Shown: positions 1 through 6,104 of the stretch, piece by piece | Position numbering within the stretch: the first letter of the stretch is position 1 | Layout: each line of letters starts with the position of its first letter | From: CAYMRB01 sp964392615 | Lineage (GTDB): Bacteria > Planctomycetota > UBA8108 | NCBI GenBank assembly: GCA_964392615.1 | Contig: CAYMRB010000372.1 | Span: forward strand, 1-10,169 | DNA length: 10,169 nucleotides | Direction of reading: 5' to 3' | Notes under the pieces: model-generated | Seen by the model: only the letters and a program-made list of their open reading frames with translations | Databases searched by the model: none | Told to the model about the DNA's origin: nothing | Position numbers and translations under genes: made by a program

Positions 1-204
1 CGCCCTGGAGAGCTCTCAGCCGCGTCGAACGCCTTTCCTGGACGGGCTCCTAGCGTCGTCTTCATGTATTCTTAACAAATGAGTCCCTCGGTCCGCCCCG
101 GGAAGCCGCGGCTGTGCGAAGCGACGCAACGTCCTCGGTTCGCTGCTGTTACGGCTTGGGCAGGCCGGCCGCACTCGCCCCTTCTTCCCCGCGGGAGGTC
201 CCGT
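1..204. other. Upstream region without a supported gene
   Basis: I can support no gene here. An ATG at position 79 is in frame with the PhoU-like gene, but it lacks a ribosome binding site and the 42 residues it would add are arginine- and proline-rich and unlike PhoU. The stretch is therefore more likely the leader of that gene. A minus-strand frame opens at position 65 (ATG) and stays open for 21 codons to the window edge. It could be the start of a divergent gene but is too short to call. Positions 59-80 are locally AT-rich, with two imperfect 11-base repeats (TCTTCATGTAT, TCTTAACAAAT) that may be a regulator site. Confidence 0.5.
193..199 (+). promoter_or_regulatory. Shine-Dalgarno sequence for the PhoU-like gene
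   Basis: GGGAGGT lies six bases before ATG 205. It is the strongest ribosome binding site in the region and decides the start at 205 over the in-frame ATG at 79, which has none. Confidence 0.75.
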
Positions 205-855
205 ATGTTCGAGTCGCGCAGGAGTTCGAACGGCTCGCTGAGCCAGGTCTCGATCGAGTTTGGACAGATGCTCGACGCGGGACGGGAGGTCTTCAACGCG
301 GCAGCGGACGCGTTGGTCGGTGACGCCGATCCGGATCTCGTCCAGGGGAGCCTCTTCGCGGCGGACAAGGGGATCAACGCGTCCCAGCGCAGCATTCGCC
401 GCGAGATCCTCGTGCACGCCGCCATACAGCCCGCGGCGGACCTGCAGACGGATCTCGCGATGATGAGCCTCGTCAAGGACGCCGAGCGGATCGGCGACTA
501 CGCGAAGAACCTCTTCGATCTGGCCCGCCTGGCCCCACCAGCCCGCGAGAACCCGGCGCGTGCCAAGCTCGTCGACCTCAAGCAGCGGCTCTCCGAGCAC
601 CTCGCCCAAACCCGCCGGGTCTTCGAGTCGAGCGACGAGAAGGCGGCTCGCGAGCTGACCCAGCGGCTCGACGGCCTCGAGAACGAGTGCGATCGCGAGG
701 TCGACCACTTGCTGGCGCATCAGGGCAGCTGCTCGACGCCGGCGACGCTCGCGCTCGCGTTCCGTCACTGCAAGCGCATCGCGTCTCACGCCATGAACAT
801 CACGACCGCCGTGTTCATGCCGTTCGACAAGCTGGACTACCCCGACAAGATCTGA
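205..855 (+). CDS. Stand-alone PhoU-like phosphate regulatory protein
   Basis: This 216-residue cytoplasmic, all-helical protein has the length of a full PhoU, a two-repeat three-helix-bundle regulator of phosphate uptake that binds metal through E/D-x-x-x-D motifs. The first repeat carries the signature at residues 92-103 (DAERIGDYAKNL, with E94 and D98). The second has the matching helix at 187-200 (RHCKRIASHAMNIT), but its acidic residues are replaced by K190 and S194, so only one canonical metal motif is intact. The start at 205 follows GGGAGGT. The next gene on the strand, 163 bases downstream, is a Na+/phosphate symporter with its own PhoU domain, which suggests this protein tunes that importer rather than a Pst ABC transporter. 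No pst or phoB/phoR gene is in the window. Family membership is well supported; the specific partner is inferred. Confidence 0.85.
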   Translation: MFESRRSSNGSLSQVSIEFGQMLDAGREVFNAAADALVGDADPDLVQGSLFAADKGINASQRSIRREILVHAAIQPAADLQTDLAMMSLVKDAERIGDYAKNLFDLARLAPPARENPARAKLVDLKQRLSEHLAQTRRVFESSDEKAARELTQRLDGLENECDREVDHLLAHQGSCSTPATLALAFRHCKRIASHAMNITTAVFMPFDKLDYPDKI

Positions 856-1008
856 CGGCCACCGAGCCAGCTCAAGTCCTGCTCACAAGACACTTGGGGT
901 TGTTTGTGAAGGCGGTGTGAATTCTTGGTGATGTTTTCGTTAAGACAGCCCACACTCTCGCACCAGGAACGGCGCTCGAGTACGCCGGCGCGCTTCTCGG
1001 TCCTGGCG

Positions 1009-1013
1009 AGGAG
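1009..1013 (+). promoter_or_regulatory. Shine-Dalgarno sequence for the Na+/phosphate symporter gene
   Basis: AGGAG is followed by five bases and then ATG 1019. This supports the annotated start. Confidence 0.65.
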
Positions 1014-1018
1014 AATCG

Positions 1019-2713
1019 ATGGAGATTCTGCGGATCGCGATTCAGGTGATCGGTGGGCTGGGGATCTTCCTGCTGGGCATGCGCAACATGTCCGATGGGT
1101 TGCAGACGGTCGCAGGTCCCAGCCTGCGTCGTCTGATCGGCATGGCGACCAACAACCGCTTCCTGGCGGTCGGCGTCGGGGTCACAGTGACGTGTCTGGT
1201 GCAGTCCAGCTCGGTGACCACCGTGATGGCCGTCGGGTTCGTCAACAGCGGCTTGATGGCGCTCCACCAGGCGATGGGAATCGTCCTCGGCGCGAACATC
1301 GGCACGACGATCACGGGCTGGATCCTGGTCCTGAAGATCGGCAAGTACGGGCTCGCGTTGCTCGGTGTGGGGTCGTTTCCGTTCCTGTTCAGCAAGAACG
1401 AGAAGGTCAAGTACATCTCTCTTGCCGTCCTGGGCATCGGCATGGTGTTCTTCGGCCTCGAGCTGATGAAGGACGGCTTCAAGCCCCTGGCTGACGACCC
1501 CGCGTTCCTCGAGTGGTTCCATGCGTTCGACGCGAGCACGTACGTCGGGGTGCTTCAGTGTGCCCTGGTGGGCTGCGTCTTGACCCTCATCGTGCAGTCC
1601 TCCTCGGCGACTCTGGGCATCACGATCGGCCTGGTGTCGACGGGAGTGCTGAAGTTCGAGACGGGGGCGGCGCTCGTTCTGGGCGAGAACATCGGTACGA
1701 CCATCACCGCGTTCCTCGCGTCTCTCGGCACCACGACGAACGCCCGTCGATCGGCGTACTTTCACATCCTCTTCAACCTCCTCGGCGTCCTGTGGATTAC
1801 AGCGATCTTCTCCTGGCTGTACCTTCCGCTGATCAAGTGGGTCCTCCTGACGTTCCTCGGCATCGAGGACATATCGGCAGGCGTGACCGAGAACGGCGCC
1901 GTGTCGTATCCGCACGCGGAGACCGGCATCGCTACCGTGCACACGGTGTTCAACGTCGTCAACGTGGTCGTGTTCTTTCCGCTGACGGTGCGCATCGCGA
2001 CCCAACTCGAGAAGTACGTGAAGGACAAGCCCAAGCGGGAGCGGCGGCATCTGACCCATCTCGAGTACCAGCTGTTCGACTCGCCCTTCGCCGCCGTCAT
2101 GCAGAGCCGCTACGAAGTCGGCAAAATGGGCAAACACACCCGCATCATGCTGGATGACCTGAGGCGGTACGTCGAGGACCGAGAAGCGAACGCGCCGCTG
2201 GCGAAGAAGCTCTTCGACCAGGAAGACATCCTCGACATCGTACAGAAGGAGATCACCACGTTCCTGACAGAGGCGCTCAGCGGTCCGATGGCGCACGATC
2301 TCGCGGAAGAGAGCAAGCAGCAGCTCCGCCTGGCCGACGAGTTCGAGACGGTCAGCGACTACGTGACGCAGCTTCTCAGGCTCGACCTTCGGTTGACGAA
2401 TGGCGGCCTGGACCTGACGCCCGAGCAGAGGGAGGAGATCGCCGGCCTCCATCGTCTCGTCTGTGAGCTCTTCGATCTCGTGCTCCAGAGCGAGGCCGAT
2501 GTCAACCTCGCCGCCGTGTGCGAAGAGGCTCGGGTCATCGGGGACAAGGTCACCGAGCTGGCCCGCGAACTGCGGTCACGCCACTGGGACCGTCTCAGCC
2601 AGGAGCAGATCGCGCCACTGATCAGCACCATGTATGCCGACACGGTGCAGTCCTACCGCAAGATCCGCTCGCATCTGGTCAACGTCGCCGAGAGCCGGGC
2701 GGGCTACAAGTAA
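1019..2713 (+). CDS. Na+/phosphate cotransporter (NaPi-II type) with C-terminal PhoU domain
   Basis: This 564-residue inner-membrane protein should import phosphate driven by sodium. The membrane part (about residues 1-330) has the two inverted Na_Pi_cotrans repeats. Each has a QSSS motif (residues 62-65 and 193-196) followed by a GxNIGTTIT motif (91-99, GANIGTTIT; 222-230, GENIGTTIT), the elements that form the substrate and sodium site in the SLC34/NptA family. A soluble PhoU-like helical domain fills about residues 350-560, with an E-x-x-x-D motif at E443-D447 in LADEFETVSDYV. Size and architecture match the long bacterial type (YjbB-like) rather than the short NptA type. Start ATG 1019 has AGGAG five bases upstream. 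It sits behind the PhoU-like gene, either as an operon or with its own promoter in the 163-base gap. The stop codon is immediately followed by a long palindrome. The family call is firm; ion specificity is by family. Confidence 0.92.
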   Translation: MEILRIAIQVIGGLGIFLLGMRNMSDGLQTVAGPSLRRLIGMATNNRFLAVGVGVTVTCLVQSSSVTTVMAVGFVNSGLMALHQAMGIVLGANIGTTITGWILVLKIGKYGLALLGVGSFPFLFSKNEKVKYISLAVLGIGMVFFGLELMKDGFKPLADDPAFLEWFHAFDASTYVGVLQCALVGCVLTLIVQSSSATLGITIGLVSTGVLKFETGAALVLGENIGTTITAFLASLGTTTNARRSAYFHILFNLLGVLWITAIFSWLYLPLIKWVLLTFLGIEDISAGVTENGAVSYPHAETGIATVHTVFNVVNVVVFFPLTVRIATQLEKYVKDKPKRERRHLTHLEYQLFDSPFAAVMQSRYEVGKMGKHTRIMLDDLRRYVEDREANAPLAKKLFDQEDILDIVQKEITTFLTEALSGPMAHDLAEESKQQLRLADEFETVSDYVTQLLRLDLRLTNGGLDLTPEQREEIAGLHRLVCELFDLVLQSEADVNLAAVCEEARVIGDKVTELARELRSRHWDRLSQEQIAPLISTMYADTVQSYRKIRSHLVNVAESRAGYK

Positions 2714-2714
2714 G

Positions 2715-2749
2715 GCGGTGTCAGGAAATCGGTTGTTTCCTGACAACGC
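2715..2749. repeat. Long imperfect palindrome between convergent genes (possible bidirectional terminator or REP-like element)
   Basis: Arms of 14 bases, GCGGTGTCAGGAAA (2715-2728) and TTTCCTGACAACGC (2736-2749), pair with a single mismatch (2718/2746) around a seven-base loop, TCGGTTG. The inner ten pairs (2719-2728 with 2736-2745) are perfect. The element fills almost all of the 43 bases between the stop of the symporter gene (2713) and the stop of the MMPL gene (2757), so it could end transcription from both sides. No T-run follows on either strand, so it is not a textbook intrinsic terminator. A dispersed extragenic palindrome is the alternative. Confidence 0.7.
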
Positions 2750-2756
2750 GTAAACT

Positions 2757-5141
2757 CTACGGTCGTCGATCCTCCGGTGCTGTCGGCTGCGCCGCAGAAG
2801 CGGCCGACGTGCGGTCGGTCGACCGCACGCGCAAGAGCGTCGGCACGAGAAGTACAGAGCTGACGAACACCGCGGTCACCGCGAGCGCCACCGCGAGCAT
2901 GATCTGCGCGGCGCTGACGAGCTCCGCCGTCGACCAGATCAGGAACACGCTCGCGTCGGTCACCGCCGCGATGACGATCGCACGCCCCGTCGAGCCAAAC
3001 ACGCGCCGAGTGGCCGAACGGCTCGCGTCTTTTGCGACATCTACCGACCGCGACGCGGTCTCCTCGGTACGCATTCGACAGAGAACGTGGAGTGCGTAGT
3101 CGCTTCCGATGCTCATCAGGAAGACGAGCGGGAAGAGCAGGAAGATCGACACGTAGACGCCGGTGAGCTCGAGGAGGCCTAGCCACAGCAGGCTGCTCGC
3201 GGCCATGATCAGCCCGACGACGACCGCGGCGCGCAGGTTGCGCAGGAAGAAGACCGCGATGAGGAGTACCGTCGCCATCGACACGATGCCGGTCCGCCGC
3301 AGCCAGTCGATGCTGTACGTCGTGAAGAGCCGCGCCATCGTCCGGTAGCCGAGGAACGACACGCGTACCGCGGCCGGGTCCTCTTGCGACCGCGATGCAT
3401 CCGCAACGACGTCGCCGAGCTGTTGCCACAAGGCCTCGATCGCGTGCTCGTCTCGGCCGACGTCGCCGCCGAGCAGGATGACGACCGCGAGGTCGTTGTT
3501 CCGCGATACGAACATGTCGACGAGCGGTCGCAGCGCATCGCTCTGACGCAGCTCCTCGATAGCCGCCTCCGCGTCGGTCGATTCGGCAGGGCTCGCGAGC
3601 GACCGGAAGCGCGCCATCGCCAGCACCTCGTGCGGGCCGATCGATCGAAACGTACCGAGCGCGCCGGTGGATTCGGCAACGCGGCGCTGGACGTCAGCGA
3701 GGACTTCGAGCCCCTCCGATGACGTGACGTCACCGGTCGCGATGATGAACTCCGGGAACGCGCCGCCGCACTCCGCGCGCATGCGCCGCAACGTCCGCGT
3801 GACCGGCGAGCCCGGCGGAAAGTGCGCGTCGAGCGTGTCGAGCAGGAGGACGGGCTCGGGCATCGATGCGGCCGTGATACCGACTATGACGACGAACGCG
3901 CCGAGCGCCCACACGCGTCGCGTGGCGAGGGTCTCGGCGACCGTCGCGACGGCGCGCGCGAAGCGTCCGGGGCGCGACGGCGGCAGCTCCGCCTGCACGG
4001 TCGGCAGCACGAGGATCGCCAGCAGCGCGAGCCCGGTCATGCCCGCCGCCGCGTGGAGGCCGAGGCTGACGAGCCCCGGCGCGTCGGACAGGCAGAGGAC
4101 GAGAAGTCCCGTCGTCGTCGTCAACGTCGTCAGGAGCACGGCCGTCGCCGAGCTGCGGCCGACGTCGCCGAGCAGCGCGTCCTGCGACGAGCCGTCAGCC
4201 TTGCGGTCCGCCGTCTCGATGCCGACGAGGATCGAGTAGTTGATCCCGCAACCGAGGACGAGCGGCACGAGCGCGATCGTGACCAGGTTGAGCGGCGAGC
4301 CCGTCCACCCCATCAGACCGAGCGTCCAGGTCGTGCCGGTCGCGACGAGGAGGACGACGAACGCGACCGCGCGCCAGCTCGCGAGGACGCTCCGCAGCAC
4401 GAGGACGAGAAATGCGAGCGACAGCGGGCCGAGCACGAAGGCGTCGCGGGCGAGCGATCGGTCGATGAACGCCGTGCCGGACGCGAGGCCCGTCGGCACG
4501 AGGTACTCGTCGCGGAACAGATCGTGCTCGACGGACGGGTCGTCGCGATACTCCGCGAGCGCTGCCTCGACCGCGAAGCCGACGTCGCGTGCGTCGCGCG
4601 ACATCGCGGGCGTGTCGAGGATCAGCGACAGAATCGTCCCGGTTCCGTCTCGCGACACGATTGCGTCGACGTAGTCCTTGCCGAGAGATCGCACCGTCGT
4701 CCACAGGACGCGCGTCGTGATTGCCGACTCCGGCACACCGGTCCCCGTCGCCCCGGGCCGCAAGCCGCCGGCTGCTTCGAGCAGCGACAGAATGCCGAAG
4801 CTACCGCGCACTTGCGGCACGCGCTCGCGGATGTAGTTCGCGAGCTCCTCCTGCGCGAGGAACGCGCGGTGGTCGGTGATCTTGGTGACGTCGAGCGCTA
4901 TCGCCTTGTCGGGATCGATCTCGAGCCACACGAGCTCCTGGTTGACCGCATCCTCGAGCTCGTCGAACAGCGAGCGAAACGCGACGACGTTCGGATGGCT
5001 CGCCGGCAGCCAATCGAGCACGCCGGTCTCGAAGCGCAAGCGCGGCAGGCCGAGTGCAAGGGCGAGCGTCAGGGCGGCGACGGCAATCCACAGGACGCGC
5101 CGGTGGCGAGCCGCGAAACGGACGAGCGGTGCGAGGTTCAT
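2757..5141 (-). CDS. MMPL/RND superfamily transporter
   Basis: This 794-residue inner-membrane pump has the RND layout in two halves. TM1 (about 14-34) is followed by a periplasmic domain (35-232) and TM2-6 (about 235-381). TM7 (about 408-427) is followed by a second periplasmic domain (428-612) and TM8-12 (about 615-768), then a short polar tail. The TM4 and TM10 signatures of the MMPL family are visible as GCGINYSILV (297-306) and SIGSDYALHV (677-686). In MmpL3-type pumps both positions carry the Asp-Tyr pair of the proton relay; here TM10 keeps D681-Y682 but TM4 has N301-Y302. Relatives export lipids, hopanoids or other hydrophobic molecules; no substrate can be read here. No outer-membrane channel or adaptor gene is adjacent, as is usual for this subfamily. 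Start ATG 5141 lacks a good Shine-Dalgarno sequence. A DUF434 gene lies 129 bases upstream on the same strand. Confidence 0.88.
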   Translation of the reverse strand: MNLAPLVRFAARHRRVLWIAVAALTLALALGLPRLRFETGVLDWLPASHPNVVAFRSLFDELEDAVNQELVWLEIDPDKAIALDVTKITDHRAFLAQEELANYIRERVPQVRGSFGILSLLEAAGGLRPGATGTGVPESAITTRVLWTTVRSLGKDYVDAIVSRDGTGTILSLILDTPAMSRDARDVGFAVEAALAEYRDDPSVEHDLFRDEYLVPTGLASGTAFIDRSLARDAFVLGPLSLAFLVLVLRSVLASWRAVAFVVLLVATGTTWTLGLMGWTGSPLNLVTIALVPLVLGCGINYSILVGIETADRKADGSSQDALLGDVGRSSATAVLLTTLTTTTGLLVLCLSDAPGLVSLGLHAAAGMTGLALLAILVLPTVQAELPPSRPGRFARAVATVAETLATRRVWALGAFVVIVGITAASMPEPVLLLDTLDAHFPPGSPVTRTLRRMRAECGGAFPEFIIATGDVTSSEGLEVLADVQRRVAESTGALGTFRSIGPHEVLAMARFRSLASPAESTDAEAAIEELRQSDALRPLVDMFVSRNNDLAVVILLGGDVGRDEHAIEALWQQLGDVVADASRSQEDPAAVRVSFLGYRTMARLFTTYSIDWLRRTGIVSMATVLLIAVFFLRNLRAAVVVGLIMAASSLLWLGLLELTGVYVSIFLLFPLVFLMSIGSDYALHVLCRMRTEETASRSVDVAKDASRSATRRVFGSTGRAIVIAAVTDASVFLIWSTAELVSAAQIMLAVALAVTAVFVSSVLLVPTLLRVRSTDRTSAASAAQPTAPEDRRP

Positions 5142-5270
5142 CGCGAACTATCGTACTCGACCGGTCAGCGGAGCGGGTGTCGGCAGATGTTCAGCTCGCG
5201 CTCGAGGGCGGACCGCCGCCGGTTCGTCAGCGGGGTCGCGGTCCTGGTACCTGTCTCGATTGCGGTCGGC

Positions 5271-6011
5271 TCAACGCTCCTCGTCAGTTTCCGTGTGGAG
5301 GTGGAGGACCCAGGCGTCCGGCACGCGCCGCGTGACGACGAGCCTCGCGAGATCGAGCCAGCGCTCACAGCCGTCGAGGATCGCGCTGTCCGCGCTGACC
5401 ACGACCTCGTGCGACGCGACGAGCGTGCGGTCCGGATCGGGGACGAGGTGGACCTCCCAGGGCCAGCCCCCGTCTCGAGCGAGGTCGCGAATCACGCCGG
5501 CGAGACGGCCGGAGTTCGAGACCGGCGCATCGAGGTACCACGTGACCGCGTCAGGCGACAGCTCTTCGAGCACCGCAGCGACACTCTCGATCGCCGGACG
5601 CGTCTCCTCGACCGCGCGATAGTTGCCGTGGAGGCTCGCGAGGTCGCGATAGCAACCATCGCGTCCGACGAGCACGACACCGCCCGACAGCGCGCTCTCG
5701 ATCGTGATCAGCAGGTTGTAGCCGTCGACCTCGACGCGCGCGCCGTCGACGTCCGTGTCGTTCGTGATTTCGCGCTGCCGACGCAACCGCCGCGCGCCGT
5801 CCGAACACGCGCAGCGCAGGACGGCGCTGCGTTGCCGCTCGGTGAGCTGATAGCGATTGCCGACGATTTGGAGCGCCGACTTCTCGGCGTAGCCGCGCGT
5901 TTCCAGCCAGGCGAGGTCGCTGACCGCATCGCGCAGCACGGGGAGCGCGGCGGCGCGGAACAGGCGGTGGTCCTCGGGGTGCGGGCCTCGGTGACGGCGG
6001 CGATCGGGCAC
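5271..6011 (-). CDS. DUF434 / DUF5616 domain protein of unknown function
   Basis: This is a 246-residue soluble protein with no signal peptide or membrane segment. The N-terminal part (about 10-78) matches DUF434, with RGPHPEDHRLF near the start and RGYAEKSALQIVGNRYQL at residues 39-56. The rest (about 92-230) matches DUF5616, with DGYNLLITIE (96-105), HGNYR (128-132), LDAPVSNSGRLA (160-171), PDPD (191-194) and SADSAILD (206-213). The repeated conserved aspartates (D96, D118, D161, D192, D194, D208, D213) suggest a metal site of the PIN/Toprim nuclease kind, but this is inference: no activity is established for the family to my knowledge. The start is GTG 6011, chosen because the conserved RGPHP segment begins nine codons in; no clear Shine-Dalgarno sequence is present. 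It is divergent from the ceramidase-like gene, and the MMPL gene follows on the same strand. Confidence 0.8.
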   Translation of the reverse strand: MPDRRRHRGPHPEDHRLFRAAALPVLRDAVSDLAWLETRGYAEKSALQIVGNRYQLTERQRSAVLRCACSDGARRLRRQREITNDTDVDGARVEVDGYNLLITIESALSGGVVLVGRDGCYRDLASLHGNYRAVEETRPAIESVAAVLEELSPDAVTWYLDAPVSNSGRLAGVIRDLARDGGWPWEVHLVPDPDRTLVASHEVVVSADSAILDGCERWLDLARLVVTRRVPDAWVLHLHTETDEER

Positions 6012-6104
6012 GTGTGACTCGAGTGGTCGGATGAGGTCGGGATACTCTTCGACTCCGGACTCCGCTATCGTAGGTCCTCCACTTCCGGCACGAAAAGGGA
6101 ACTC
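6012..6104. promoter_or_regulatory. Divergent intergenic region (probable promoters both ways)
   Basis: These 93 bases separate the start codons of the DUF434 gene (minus) and the ceramidase-like gene (plus), so promoters for both should lie in or close to it. A TATCGT hexamer (6066-6071) and a near-tandem ACTCCGG/ACTCCGC (6052-6065) are visible. No convincing -35/-10 pair can be defined. AAGGGA (6095-6100), four bases before ATG 6105, is the likely ribosome binding site of the + strand gene. Confidence 0.4.

Noticed and set aside
1..65. Possible divergent gene starting with ATG at 65 on the minus strand (begins MKTTLGARPG)
   Set aside because: Only 21 codons are visible, with no clear ribosome binding site and no recognisable family.
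16..789. Minus-strand frame opposite the PhoU-like gene
   Set aside because: It is an Arg/Glu/Leu-rich shadow frame of a gene with clear PhoU signatures and a good ribosome binding site.
872..2452. Long minus-strand frame (526 codons) opposite the Na+/phosphate symporter gene
   Set aside because: It is a shadow of the real gene: compositionally biased, rich in Arg, His, Glu and Asp, and without family motifs.
5187..5290. + strand ATG followed by an RRRFVSGVAV-like stretch, resembling a Tat signal start, in the gap between the DUF434 and MMPL genes
   Set aside because: There is no ribosome binding site, and the frame soon runs antisense through the DUF434 gene with biased composition. At most it is a remnant of an older gene.
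3822..6017. Long open frame on the + strand (731 codons) opposite the MMPL and DUF434 genes
   Set aside because: Its translation is Arg/Glu/Asp-rich and low in complexity, with no recognisable domain. It is antisense to two genes with clear family motifs, as expected in GC-rich DNA.
5148..6072. Octamer CTATCGTA shared by the region before the MMPL gene (5148-5155) and the divergent region (6065-6072)
   Set aside because: It lies in opposite orientation relative to the two genes and has no accompanying -35 element. A single shared octamer can occur by chance.
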